The position numbers were made by a program, and so were the translations under genes. Of a stretch of 64,000 nt of DNA, positions 1 to 12,170 are shown piece by piece (position 1 is the stretch's first letter; each line of letters begins with the position of its first letter). Source of the stretch: Arion vulgaris (Eukaryota > Mollusca > Gastropoda > Stylommatophora > Arionidae); assembly GCA_020796225.1 (NCBI GenBank), contig CM036754.1:39302279-39366278 (forward strand), written 5' to 3'. Below the pieces are notes generated by a model. The model worked only from the letters and a program-made list of their open reading frames with translations. It was not told where the DNA came from and ran no database searches.

Positions 1-135
1 TTGAGGTCTTCGTGGTAGATAGTAATCAACTTCTCATGGGTACGGTGAGCAAATGACTTTGGATGGCAGATGCAGCGTAGGACAGAGCAGAATAGGTATG
101 CCCAATGTGCCATGACGTCGATCGCATAACATAAT
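1..135 (+). mobile_element. C-terminal scrap of an RNase H-bearing LINE
   Basis: In shifting frames this reads NQLLMGTVS, then a Cys-x2-Cys knuckle CPMCHDVDRIT and a stop. The same tail occurs on the minus strand near 22085-22215 and, more diverged, at 13840-13900, 37500-37590 and 54050-54175, where it follows an RNase H domain. Internal stops and frame changes mark it as dead. It is probably the end of a longer copy lying left of the window. Confidence 0.55.
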
Positions 136-1094
136 TTAGTGAAGTGATGTAGTGCGATTAGTACAAGAAGACCAGTAATTTACTATTAGATATCTGGTAG
201 ATCGAGAGGAAAAGAAGTGGCGATTTTTATGTATAATATATATAGAGTTGTTTCTTTTTTGGTACTTTTGTGCCTGTATGAAAACTTGGTGACATGAGAC
301 TAATGTTTTTTTCTTTCTTCCACGTATTATTGAATACCATACTATATGTTGAGGACGAGTGTGGTGCAGACTTTGAGTCTTTTACCAGTGGACCAGTTTT
401 GAATCACAGTGAAATTTACGACATGGTCTCAAATTGACATGGTCTTCAGAAACTGTTTTGAAACTTGTTATTGTTGTTAGTTTATGTGAGAGTGGGAAGT
501 TTAACTCTATATTTCTATAATTATTGTCCATTTTGAGGCGAATGCGTTCCATAAAATAAGAACAAGTATAAAAGTGGTGAGGGACGGACGTTGTATTGGT
601 GGATTGGAAGGATAAAGTAAGGGTTCAGAATTCGGGGCTATTCAGGGGACTTTTGGAGATGATTTCGGGAAATCTTCTAAAAAGGAAAGACAGGGAGGTA
701 ATAAAACAGTATTACTGTTCAGTGTTGTAAGGGGTAGCAACCCACGTTGAAGGTTATATTCAAGGGGAAGTTTATATCCCTTTGACTGTTTAGAAAAACC
801 TTTAGGAAACTGAGTTCACGACAACTCATGAGTAGTCAGTCAAGGGAGATGTTGGAGGTGGCGGAGTTGAACGATGGTCTTTTTGGAGAGGGGTTTTTTG
901 AGAGGGACAGTTTTGGGGAAGAAATTGGAGAGGACGGTTATTTTGAAAACGGGAAATATACAAGAAAATTCTACAGAGAACGGACCCCGTTGTCCTGTAC
1001 ATCTATACTTGAGACGGTGAGTGAGCGTATCGCTGCTGGTCTATGTCGATTTGAACGGTGTATCTTTATTCCGACTTACTACTAGACGCCGATA
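136..1094. other. Unassigned stretch
   Basis: No gene recognised. The plus strand is G/purine-rich from about 540 to 1080. An 85-codon open frame at 828-1085 is acidic and glycine-rich at first and resembles no family I know. No splice-bounded exon stands out. Confidence 0.3.
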
Positions 1095-1170
1095 AGTAAA
1101 TAAACCTGCTGTGAAACCTATTTAACTCGGCGAGGGTTTCATTGAGTGTTTTACAGCAGGTTTATTTACT
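1095..1170. repeat. Perfect 18-bp inverted repeat (hairpin)
   Basis: Arms AGTAAATAAACCTGCTGT (1095-1112) and its exact reverse complement (1153-1170) enclose 40 bp. Inside, GAAACC (1113-1118) can pair with GGTTTC (1135-1140) and extend the stem. It could be the terminal hairpin of a transposable element or a structured transcript. An (AT)n run follows directly. Confidence 0.7.
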
Positions 1171-1194
1171 CATATATATATATGGAAACATAGT

Positions 1195-1860
1195 GAAGAC
1201 CAACATCTATATTTGAATACACAAAAACAAAAATCATGTCAACTGACAAAGCAAAAGGCTCACCTAACATCCAAATAAACAATGAAGAACTAACTCCAAG
1301 GTGTAGATATCTATGAATATCTGGGCTCAATAATCAACAATAACGGTGACTGCTCCAAAGAGATCTCAAGATTGGCAATAGCAATCAAGAAGTTAAACAC
1401 AATGAAGAAAATGTGGCAAAGCACCAGCAAAATATTAAAAATATTGAGAGCATGCTGTTTCCCAGTGGTTACTTATGGTTATGAATCATGGACTATTACA
1501 CAAAAATTAAGAACGAAAATCCAGTCCTTCGAAACTAAATGCTACGGAAAGATCCTACGAATACCATGGACAGAAAAAGAAAGAACACTGATATCCTGAA
1601 AGAACTAAATGTTAAAGAGAATTGGCTGATAAACAACATACTATATAGAAAAATTACATACTTTGTAATTCATGAACAATATTAGAGGGCAGGGTCCCAG
1701 GAGGCAGAGACAGACCAAGAAGAAGATGGCTACAAGATATTAAAGAAACCATGAATATGACCATCGACGAAGTGGGTGAACTGGCTAGAGACAGAGTGGA
1801 ATTTCAGATGTGCTGCAAAGTGAGCAACGTCCTATAAAGGATACGCACCTTGATGATGAA
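1195..1860 (+). mobile_element. RTE/BovB-like LINE, 3' fragment of reverse transcriptase ORF
   Basis: The translation shows YEYLGSIINNNGD, then VTYGYESWTI, then RIPWTEKERT, the thumb and C-terminal tail of RTE-type LINEs. A tail GGRDRPRRRWLQDI followed by an ARDR motif comes next. The copy ends at a short GATGATGAATAATAAT run, typical of RTE 3' ends. Frameshifts near 1300, 1600 and 1680 break the frame, and the catalytic YADD region is absent, so this is a 5'-truncated dead copy. Confidence 0.8.
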
Positions 1861-2035
1861 TAATAATTCAGCGGTTGAAACAAAGGAAAAACAAAGAGAA
1901 AGGCCAGATCCTTTCCACTTATTTTAAGTGCATGGAGCATGCACAATCTGCTCGACAGAGACAACACAGGTAGACCAGAAAGACTTTGATTTGAAGAGAA
2001 TTGACCAAATGTAACATTAGCATAGCTGCACTGAG

Positions 2036-3441
2036 GTGTATAAAGAAATGAAAATTATAACCTGGACATCTTGGGTGTCAGTGAGTGCAGATGGCTGGAT
2101 TCAGGTAAAAAATTATATATCTAGCGAAAATGTGTTTATTATTCATTCAGGGAGAGCTGATAATATTCATAAAGAAGGAGTTGGAATCATCATGACACAT
2201 AAAGCTGCATCATCTCTTATTAGCTGGGAGCCAATCAATGAAAGAATTATAACAGCCCGACTACAAACTAAACACTTTAAACTTACAATTATACAATGTT
2301 ACGCTCCAACGAACGACAGCACAGATGACCAGATTTTACGCTTCACTGCTAGACGTTCTAAACAAAACACCTAGGCACGATTTCATTGTGACTATGGGCG
2401 ACTTTAATGCTAAAATCGGCAATGACAAAAAAGGCATAGAAAGGTTCGTCGGCAAGCATGGAATGGGCACCATGAATCAAAATGGTGAAAGACTACTGGA
2501 ATTATGCGAACTCACTAATATGACCATAGCTAGTACATTTTTCCCACACAAAGACATCCATAAAACAACTTGGAATTCTCCTGACCAACATACAAAAACC
2601 AGATTGATCACTTCTGTATAAACGCGAAATTTCGTACGTCCGTCTTAGATGTAAGAGCCTACAGAGGGGCAGATATTGGCAGCGACCACAACTTATGCAT
2701 TGCTAAAATAAGAACTAAATTGAAAGTATTATACAAACCACAAAAAAACTAAGAAAATAGATTCTAAACGCCTACTGTTACCAAATATTCAAAGTTCCTA
2801 CAATATCGATATTCATAATAGATTCACCAACTTACATAACGTCACTACAACAGGGCATACCGAGAAGAACATAGAAAATCATTGGAAATTTTTTAAGAAC
2901 ACTATTAAATCTGCAGCAGCAGAAACAGCAGGATATATAAAAAAGAAAGAAAGAATTGGTTAAGTGAAGAAACATGGCAAAAATCCAAGAAAGAAAAGAA
3001 GTTAAACTAAGAATGCTATCGACTCAAAACGAATCAACAGTTCTTGAATATAGACAACTGGACAAAGATATTAAAGCAAATGCTCTCAAAGATAAACGTG
3101 ATTACATCCAGAAGTTATCTCTAGAGGCAGAAACAGCATCCAAAACAACACACCAACAACCCGTATCAAATATTATAAGGAAACGAAGGTGGAAATATTT
3201 AGGTCATGTTCTTAGAGCAGACGAAAAGAGACTAAATCGACAAGTCCTTATGTGGTCACCAATTGGGAAAAGAAAACGTGGAAGACCAAAGACCACTCTT
3301 CGAAGAACCATCCAACAAGAAAGTAAACTATTGGGATGTAAAACCATACAAGATCTCCAACTGCTAGCAAAGAACCGTATCACATGGAGATCTAAAACCT
3401 CTGCCCTATGTGCCGCCTTTGGCTCGAAAGGAATAAACTAA
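2036..3441 (+). mobile_element. LINE with endonuclease joined to C-terminal tail; RT domain missing
   Basis: The first 560 bp encode an apurinic-type endonuclease like that in proteins annotated as craniofacial development protein 2-like: IIQCYAPTND, MGDFNAKIG, ASTFFPHKDIHKTTW, then GADIGSDHN. A frameshift near 2325 and stops after 2740 interrupt it. The linker runs LEAETASKTTHQQPVS (about 3125-3170) and passes directly into IIRKRRWKYLGHVLR and GKRKRGRPKTTLRR, the tail that normally follows the RT. The whole RT, including the YADD box, is therefore deleted. The last 155 codons (2974-3441) are open across this junction. Confidence 0.85.
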
Positions 3442-3539
3442 CTAACTGAGCGAAACTAGACTCGCTGGCAAGGGCCAATTGTGTGAGGTTGGTGCAGGCA
3501 TACATTATACTGTAGTGGTAGACAGCTTGAAGAAAGAAA

Positions 3540-3975
3540 AGAAGCAGGGGTGGGCTTCGCTATAAGGACAGAACTTGTTGGAAAGCTGGCCGGATCTACC
3601 AATGGTCTAAATGACCATCTAATGACAGTAAAGATTCCTTTTCAGTATGGCAAGAGGAATGCTACTACCATTAGTGCATATGCACCTACTATGACCAACC
3701 CAGACGATGTCAAAGATAAGTTCCACTCACGCAGTCATTGCAACAGTCCCAAAAGCAGATAACCCTATTATTCTTGTTGACTTCAACGGAAGGGTAGGAT
3801 CAGAAAACATCTCCTGGAATTGTACTATTGGAAAGTATGGTGTGGGTCGCAGCAATAGTAATGGGCTTCAGACCTGCATTGAACATGAACTTGTTACAAA
3901 TAATATTTTTCTATTACCTAAATGCAATCGAACATCCATATACAATCTACAACTACATAGAATACGAGAATGAAT
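3540..3975 (+). mobile_element. Second, different LINE endonuclease fragment
   Basis: The reading GFAIRTELVGKLAG, then ISAYAPTMTNPDDVKDKF, then ILVDFNGRVGSENISW and GKYGVGRSNSNGL matches the endonuclease of another non-LTR family common in aquatic animals. A frameshift near 3720 splits it. The usual GDFN box reads VDFN. It lies only about 100 bp after the previous LINE and is unrelated to it, so two truncated insertions abut here. Confidence 0.8.
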
Positions 3976-5694
3976 CTCCACTATAAAATCACCCCCTACT
4001 ACAACTTGGTGTCAGCGATAAAAAGATTGAGCCCCAGTGAACAAGAGCAAGCCCAGAAGATGTTTTAATATATTTCTCTCGCCTATACGTTGATAATGCC
4101 AGGACTACAAGCAAGCCAGTTCCTACAAACCTTGTTGTCCCTCCCAAGCAAGTCGGGAATAACGTTGGTGTAAGCCCAACAAACAGTTTATATGAACTTT
4201 CAATTATAGCTTTAGCTTCACACATTTCTCATACTGTTTATGTAAGTACATTGTTAATTATGTATACTAGTTTACATGGTTTTTCATAGATCTCCCTTTT
4301 TGCGTTAAGTTGTTGCACAACTCAGTATTTCAAGAAAAATGTTCTAAATAGCTTATAGAAATACTAGAGCCAGAAAAACAATGGATGAATCATGAGAGGA
4401 CGAGGAAGTGAGTGGACCAACTAGCGGAGGCCCACCCTTCGCAAAACCCCATATTTAGTATATCCCACATTATACAATGAGACCTTAGAAAGGAAAATTC
4501 ACAGATTCTGTTACAAATATGGGCCCTCCATTGAAGATTTCGAACTGTAGAATTGGAAAATTCACAATATGGATCAGGACGATAAATTGGACACCATTCT
4601 TGACCATGTCACAGACGACGTCAGAAGTTAACTTAGAATTCACTTGAGGAGAATACTAAGAAACTACTTCAGCATATATGGTAATATATATAGTTGATGT
4701 TTCTTCTCTGACTTGCAACATCTGATGTATTCTTGAAATGAAAAAAAAAAGTTTGGATTTTCTTAATCCAAGAAAGAAGCTACTTCAGCAGATATGGTGA
4801 TATATGTAGCATGGACAACAGACAACCAACGATAGCCCAGCATAAGACCATTAGACAAAGCACCAAAGAGTACCCAGAAGAAGGGATGACGTAGGTTAAT
4901 GACGCCACTAAGGGACGTGTAGATGGGCCAAGAAGCGACACTAAACACTAGTCACAAGAAGGTAGCCGAGCTGGACAGACATACGTGAAAGAGTGCAGAC
5001 ATGAGACGGTCGGATATCTATGAAGTTAAAAATAAAGCAACGAGATAATAGCTACTACTATAGATAGTGATCGTAAATATAGAGTTAAAGGGTTCAGGCA
5101 AGATAGAAGATAATTAAAGAAACTAGCTAGGCATGACAGACACAAGAATAGAGGATAGTACCAGTGGAAAGGTAGAAGATAGGAGCTACGCTGAGCGATC
5201 ATATCTATAAGGGTATTGTGTGCAATCTAATAATACTGTGAACGAATTGTAATGTATAATGGCATAACAGAAAGAGATACACAACTAATAAATGTAGTAT
5301 AGATTGCACATGTTGAGCTCTTTTTTGACTATTGTATATGATGAAGGATGTTTCAGTGCACATGGTTGATTGTGATACTCTCTTAAGTATGACAGAATGC
5401 AGTGTATTCAGTTTATTAATCCATTTGTTTTCTAAGTTATATCACAGTGATTGGGAGATTCTGAACAGTTTCTGAGAGAGACCCTTATGACTTAATAATG
5501 GATAATCTATAATACCACAATGTAATAAAGATGTGGCTTGCAAGAAAAGTTCCATACAACAAAATGTAGCTAAAACCTGAATTAACAATCTCTGGTTAAA
5601 CCAGCATGCAAGACAAAGACATATTATATTGAGAAGTTAATTTGGAAGCAATATCATAGGTTTATGAGTCTGGTGCTTAATCATTCACATTTAA
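3976..5694. other. Unassigned, AT-rich stretch
   Basis: No gene or clear mobile element recognised. A weak 40-bp duplication links 4667-4705 with 4776-4815 (both contain ACTACTTCAGCA or CTACTTCAGCAG followed by an ATATGGT box). Very decayed coding sequence may lie at 4400-4620, but I cannot name it. Confidence 0.3.
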
Positions 5695-5850
5695 ACCTGA
5701 TAGAACCATGAAAAAGATGGTTAGATGGCATAGCAGAATCCTGTCAGAGCAAAAATAACTATCACCCAAGCCACCAGAACAGCGCAAGACAAAAACAGAC
5801 AACCATGACAATAGGGCAACAACTGGTAGCAGTGTGACTACAAAAGAAGA
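5695..5850 (-). repeat. Dispersed repeat family F
   Basis: The reverse complement resembles 54555-54720 over about 150 bp. Shared blocks include GACAGGATTCTGCTGTGCCA and CTGGTGGCTTGGGTGAT, with about three quarters of bases matching by eye. The two copies are in opposite orientation, and no coding potential is seen. Confidence 0.65.
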
Positions 5851-5924
5851 GAAATGGTGGTGACAAGAATTAAATGACAACTGGCAGTTGATATTGAATT
5901 GGCTAGCTACCTCTGAAGCCGGAG

Positions 5925-6080
5925 ACGCCTGTATGGTGGAGGACGCTGATAAAAAAGGAAAGCCGACCTTCACACAAAAATCAGTGAGAAGTGCCATACC
6001 AGGTGCCGTGTTGCCCAGCGTGTTCGTACGCGTGTTGACGACTGGGTGACAAGCCCTCTGTGAGTGCGGGTTCAATTCTG
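5925..6080 (-). repeat. Dispersed repeat family A
   Basis: One of six copies (also 21715-21865, 32115-32250, 50870-51000, 55640-55735, 58760-58905). The family core in its own orientation is GGTATGGCACTTCTGACTGA followed by TTTTTGTGTGAAAG. At 58760 and 55735 it is bounded by a CTTCTTCTTC or GAAGAAGAAG run, which suggests a short retroposon with a simple-sequence tail. Confidence 0.7.
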
Positions 6081-8379
6081 AAGGGTTACGATGTCCATAG
6101 CACCGAGCAGAAGAGCTAAAATCTCAAGTGCTTCTGGATCGAAAAAACCCAGGTGCCGTGAGACATAGCAGGCGAACGCAAGAAGAAGCATTGCTTTCAT
6201 GGTGAAAACCAGCAAAATCTCTTTTAGAAATGAGAAAGTGGACAACAAGAGAGAAAACATTCAGGATTGCTCAACTTGACAGCATGGAAAAACATCCGAA
6301 CTGAGTCTGTACTCAAGACAGATATTTAGAATGACACAAGATGATGAAAAACACTGTTAATGACAATGACACACATAAATGATGTATTACTACACAAATA
6401 ACATAACCATCTTCTCTCTAGCAAACATCAAATATAAACAAAGATGAACATCAATACATTTTATACGGAAACATCTTTAGGGATATTCTAATGAGAAATG
6501 AGAATTAATAATGTGCTATTTTCTCACTTCCTGTAAATTATTATTTTTTGTTAACACTTTTGCTGCCATGGATGACAAAAGTCAATAAAACACAAACTCC
6601 CTTTCACTACCGTGATCGACTTTTGTTGTCCGGGGTATGTCTTTTTCTCATACGAGGTTTCGCTGACCATACAAAGGTATTACATTAAGCATTACTTCCA
6701 AATTGTTCAGAAGAGCTCTCCAAAATGGTGGAGCTAGCCGTACATGCATTAAAAATACAAGTTCTATTTTTTATGAATTTATCGTTGATTTTTCTTAAGT
6801 AGACAAATATATTCAAAATGAGTGATGTAGCTGATGAGTCAGGTCCAAAATGACCCTGATTAGGACTTCTTAGCGAGTGATAGTGATAAAACGAGCTCTG
6901 AATGTGATACAAATTTGGAGCTTGATTAAGTGACAATGTTTATAGATCAATAGCAGATATTCCGGTACAGGAGTAGGTGATGGACTCCCACCTCAAAAAC
7001 AGGGGCATATCATACTGTGGATAGGTATAGGAAGCGACACCAACAGCAGTTGCAGCAATAGCTTGTGGATTATGAAGAATATACAGTACATACAAACAGA
7101 CCAGTAGCTCATTCATATATGAACATTATCACAGTCTCAAAGTCCTAAGTTATTTTTTTATTTTTCAAATTGTCACCCTGAAAACTGATTATGCCTAACA
7201 AAAATAGTGTGGCAGTGAGCCAGACTTGCTGAAAAATGGGACAGTAATGTCAAGTTAATAAACAGGAACAGATAATGTCAGTTGAGATACTAAGAGGCCC
7301 GCAATCTGTGCATTTTAAATGGGCTACCACACTGCAAGTTTTCAAATAATGTGTTCAGATGATAGTGTGCACACTACACCAACATGTTTGTTTAGAAAAA
7401 ATATCAATTTTGAATTGAAAGGTTTACCTCTTCCTGGTTTTTGTTTCTGCAGCAAACACTTGCTTCTATTATTTTACTGTATCGAAAACATATGAAAGTA
7501 TGCTGCTGATGTTTTTGTTGCTAGTTACTTTGCATCTGTGGATTTAACTCTTGTAAGAACCTAGAAAGGAAAAAAATATAAAACCAGAACATAAATACCA
7601 TGATAAGGAAGTAATGAAATTAATACAACTTTTAAACTGTCATCATAACTGTTTGGTGAGGAAATGTGCTCCAGAGTGGGCTGAAAGAATTATCAATATT
7701 ATAGCTAACTCTTTTGGTACAATAATGCACATATTGGAACTCATAAAAAATAAAAATACTCAACTAAAATACTTAATACAAATGACAACTACCAAAAAAA
7801 GATACGTGCTTTCATAAATGGAGGTTTTCACAATAGAAGAGCTGAAATTAAATAAGGTTACTAAAGAAAAACATAGAAAGAACTAAACAAAAATGAATGG
7901 AAATAGACATGCATTATGACCAGCTAATTTAAAAATAAATAAAATCAAAGCAGGTTTTGAAACAGCAGGAAATAAGAAACAACAAAATTCAAGAAGAGAG
8001 TTGGAAACAGATAAAAGCTACTGGGAAGACATTGAAAAGACAACACAAGAATAGTGTTATGTTTTGTTTTTTAAAGGATGATTACTATCTCATCTATTTG
8101 AAATGCAAATCTCAGATCTTAGGGAAAAAATAGTCAAATAATTTATTTTGCTATTGTCCCAGTATATAATTTAAACAATTTGCCAGATTTTCTACCCCTT
8201 GTTACCCACTGATAAATAATCAACCTCAGATAAATGTCTAAATAAAACATCTTACAACTCGCACATTCATAAATTACATCCATTATAGTAAAACACAGTA
8301 CATCTCCATTACATTTTTTTTTTTGTTATGGTTCTTTCCTGCTTTAACAATTGATTGAATAAGAGAATCCAAAACGTTT
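6081..8379. other. Unassigned, AT-rich intergenic DNA
   Basis: No gene recognised. A TTAACACTTTTGCTGCC start near 6559 looks like a piggyBac-type MITE end, but I could not find its partner. An open frame at 7614-7817 has no recognisable family. A long T run sits at 8313-8325. Confidence 0.3.
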
Positions 8380-8500
8380 TACACCGATGAATAAGCATGT
8401 GCAAAATATATTTCTTACACAGGAAGATCTCGTCAGCAGCGCAGGAACTCCATAATAACTGGGAGGGTCTCTGATGTAATTTTGAGGATGACAAAAACTT
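8380..8500 (-). repeat. SINE family G, partial
   Basis: It contains TTCTTACACAGGAAGATCTC and a shared downstream block ending near TGTAATTTTGA. The same order occurs at 31370-31470 and 34930-35010, and inverted at 55980-56100. This is the 3' half of the tRNA-derived family described at 55798-56140. Confidence 0.6.
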
Positions 8501-8789
8501 TTACAAATTTTATTTTTACTTGCTATTAATGGTTTCTTTGTCTTGGCAGAGATTATTGATATTCAATTATGATTGTAATTAACTTAGTTGTTTCTGCATT
8601 TATTTCCATACCCTACTCATATGAGGCACTGTCAAGTTTAGAAACTAAACTATTAAAGTTTCATTTACTTTCCTCGACAACTCTAACAAAGTTAACAAAC
8701 GAACATGCTTAATAAGATATAGCAAACAATAAAATTGTTTCAGAAATACTACTGAACACATAAATGTCCAGATGCCACACTGTGTGGCA

Positions 8790-11775
8790 TTTCTGTTAGG
8801 ATGCCTTTTGACAGGTGCCACATAAAGTGGCATTGGGTATGCTAATCTCTCTCTCTTTGCCTTTTTACCCCGGATTGGGGCATAGGCCCTCAACCAACTC
8901 ATGCCGTCTTCCTATCTCTAGCTATCTCCTGCAGCTCCCTCCAGCTCTTCTTTATATTGTTGATCTCCGCCTCAAATCTCATCTCCATGTATTTCTCGGC
9001 CTCTCAATCTTTCGCTGTTCCTGCGGGTTCTAGGCAAGATGATTCTTGTTATATTCCCCTCAGGTTTTCGTAAAGTGTGTCCTATCCAGCGCCAGCATCT
9101 TTTTAACCTGTTCGTTCACTGGAATCTGTCTTGCTTTCTCCATAAGTTCCTCATTTGTGACCCTATCATACCATCTTATTCCCTCTATTCTGCGAGACAC
9201 CAGTTGATGAATGTTTGCAATTTATGTGCTATTGTTTTAGTTGTTCTCCATGTTTCTGACCCATACAGTAGAACTGCTTTAACATTAGAGTTAAATATCC
9301 TAATTTTTGTTCTAGATTTGATTTCTTTAGACTTCCATATGTTTCCCAGTGCAATGAAAGCTCCTCTTGCCTTCTGTATTCTTATTTTAACATCTCTATC
9401 TGTTCCACCTCTTTGTCTATGTTGCTGCCCAAATATGTGTATGATTCTACCTCTTGAAGGTGATTTCCCAGGAGATCGAGTTGTCGTTGCTTGGTTAATT
9501 CTCAATATCTTTGTCTTTCCCTTATGAATGTTCAGCCCTAGTTGCTGGGACCTTTGATTCAATGTGTTTAGCTTATCCTGCATCTGATTTTGTGTATGTG
9601 ACAGAAGGGCTATATCATCAGCAAAGTCCAGATCATCTAGTTGTTCTGTCAGAGTCCATTGGATTCCATTTCTAGTGTTAGTTACTGTCGTCTTCATAAT
9701 CCAGTCTATTGTCAGTAAGAACAACAAAGGTGATAGAAGACATTCCTGACGCACTCCTGTTTCTATTACAAAAGTGTCTGTTAGTTTACCTTCATGAAGA
9801 ACTCTACATTTCAAATCTGTATATGTTGCTTTTATTAGGTTAATAATTTTCTGTGGATTCCGTAATGTCTCATCAATTTCCAAAGGGTTGACCTATCAAT
9901 ACTGTCAAAAGTCTTCTCATAATCCACAAATCCGATATAAAGTGGGGATTTCCATTCAATACTTTGCTCTATTATTTATGGTGGCTTTAACCGCCTCCGC
10001 TGGAATACCATCTGGACCGGCCGCTTTCCCATCTTTCAAAAGTTTAATGGCTTTACTAATCTCCTCCTTGGATGGTTTCTCACAGTTATGTCCAAGTCAA
10101 TTTCTGCCGGTTGGATATCTGGGGGGGTTTGTAGGTGTTGGTCTGTTCAGGAGTTCCTTGAAGTATTCCATCCATCTTTCCATTTGGTCTCTAACATTAG
10201 TGATAATTTCCCCACTACTATTTTTGATCAACCCATTTGATGGACTGTATTTTCCTGCTAGCTTTCTAGTGATGTTGTAAAGATCCCTAAGGTTTCCTTT
10301 TCCTGCAGCTACCTCTGCTTCTCTTGCTAGATCTTCTACGTATTGTCTTTTATCTAACCTTATTTGTTTCTTCACTTTCTTGCTAGCTTCTGTGTATTTT
10401 TCCTGGCCTATGGCAGTTCTAGTTTTGCTATTATTTAAATCTGCTTTCCTCTTTTCCTTTCTTCTATTTCCTTGAGAGTTTCTGGAGTTATCCATGCCTT
10501 ATGATTCCGCTCCTTCTTTCCTAATACTTCTGTGCATGTTTCATTCCAAATATTTTTGGTTTGCTGCCAGCATTCTTCCGCACTCACCTCATCTTCTAAT
10601 TGCCGCAAAACCTCATACTTATTAGAGACTGCGACCGTGAACTGTTCCTTTGTTTCTTGACTTCTGAGGTATCCTACATTATATTGTTGTCTATGTTCAT
10701 GGGATGTTATGTATCGCTTAAGCTTCAGTTTAATTTTACTTATCAGCAAATGGTGATTCAAATCTACATCTGCCCCCCTTAGAACCCTTACATCTTGTAG
10801 AGATAACCTGAATTTCTTATTTATGGATATGTGGTCAATTTGATTTTCTGTTCTGTGGTCTGGTGATACCCAGGTTGCTTTATGTATTCTTTTATGTGGA
10901 AAGACACATCCCCCTATGACGTATTGATTCGCTGCACAGAAATTAGTGAATAGTTCATTTTCGTTCATTATCCCTAGTCCGTGTTTTCTCATTATCTCCT
11001 CGTAGCCTATGTTGTCCGCACCTACTTTGGCATTGAAGTTACCCATCAGAACTTTGATGTTCCCATTTCTCTGATTACCTATAGTATTTTGAAGTTTATG
11101 TAAAATTCCTCATTAACTTTTTCCTCTTTATCATTGGTAGGTGCATAACACTGGGTCACATTCAAGAATACTTTCTTTTGGTGGTTCTGAATGTTGCTGT
11201 GATTATCCTAGGACTCACTGCTTCTCATTTTATTAGTGCATTCTCCGCTTCTTTAGATAGCATTAAAGCCACTCCTTCACTATGGGGGACATTTTCTTCC
11301 ATATGGCCTGAGAACAGCATTGTTTCTCCTGTGTTTAGACGTTGTTTGCTTTCACCATTTCACCTAGTTTCACATAATCCCAAGATGCCAATCCCGTGAA
11401 ATTTCATCTCACCTACAATCTGTGCTGTCTTTCCCATTTCATACATACTTCTAACATTTCAGGTGCCAATTCTGGAGCTTTTCCTAGGTGAAAGGAAGAT
11501 AATCTGCGGTGCAGACTCCTTGTGGCTTTCTCTGCATCGCTTCATACCTCTTCTAGAAGAGCTTCCTTTCCTCTTGGTTGGCACAGTTTTTATTTTATTT
11601 GTATGTGACTTGTTCATGGTTGGTTGGATTTTGTGGCTAAGATTTTCTACTGGATAGGGTAGCCAGCCCTACGCCAAACCCCACCTTAGTGCCTCTTACG
11701 ACATGCCTTGTAGGTCACTGTGCCGCTACTCTTTTCTCCTTCGAGCCCCGGCAACACATCGGGCGTGGTATGCTA
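8790..11775 (-). mobile_element. Nearly complete non-LTR retrotransposon (endonuclease plus reverse transcriptase), dead
   Basis: Read from 11775 leftward: a 130-bp leader; an ATG near 11616; endonuclease motifs WNVRSMYEMG (stop just before), LCETRWNG, TQCYAPTND, MGNFNAKVG and FPHKRIHKATW; a linker ELLNRPTPTNPP (about 10130); RT motifs TGVRQECLLSPLLF and [11 protein letters not shown] (about 9640); the thumb RIFNSNVKAVLLYGSETW; and a tail WRWIGHTLRKP ending in VEGLCPNPG near 8870. The endonuclease box usually read SDHH is LNHH, and GDFN is GNFN. Frameshifts occur near 11080, 10490, 10080, 9890, 9430 and 9180. All domains are in normal order, so this is a full-length insertion inactivated by point damage rather than truncation. 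Confidence 0.92.
11640..11775 (-). repeat. LINE 5' leader that resembles dispersed family C
   Basis: The minus strand contains TGCCGGGGCTCGAAGGAG, then GACCTACAAGGCATGTCGTA and AGAGGC. Nearly the same blocks open the short family C copies at 20310, 41490 (minus), 59572 (minus) and 63725. The leader may therefore be a promoter region that non-autonomous elements borrowed, or the reverse. Confidence 0.7.
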
Positions 11776-11999
11776 ATAGTAAATTTATATTCCAGCCCAT
11801 CTTTATTAATTTAACCTAAGGTTATTCCTCATTTTCAGCTTCACATGTGGGTATAAATGTTTTCGATTTTAGTTTAGTAAATTGTGATAAAATCTTCAAA
11901 AACTTGTCATAACCAATTTTTTTTAAACATGCAATTTTGAATTAAAATAATGACTTCAGCTTCTGACATAAAAATTGTTTTTAAAAAGTTATCTGTTCA

Positions 12000-12170
12000 T
12001 TTCCCCCCTTTTTATATGTCCAAAATACCTCAATTTTCTCATTCTAATTTGTAGCATCAGTCAGTTTTCTTTGATTTTTGAGCTCTTTGTTGACAAATCT
12101 ATCTGTTCTCTTCTCTGTCCATGATATACGGAGGACTCTTCTTTAACACTTATATTCAAAAGCACATGTT
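12000..12170 (-). mobile_element. RTE-like LINE tail scrap
   Basis: The minus strand reads [10 protein letters not shown] with a related spelling ([13 protein letters not shown]), then VNKELKNQRKLTDAT, a short piece of the conserved WTEKRTN tail also present at 36900-37030, 49330-49370 and 53340-53510. Confidence 0.6.

Noticed and set aside
3989..4225. 78-codon minus-strand frame near 4000
   Set aside because: No family resemblance, no splice-site context, and adjacent to decayed LINE sequence.
6555..6660. TTAACACTTTTGCTGCC as a MITE end
   Set aside because: No matching opposite terminus with TTAA was found within several hundred bases.
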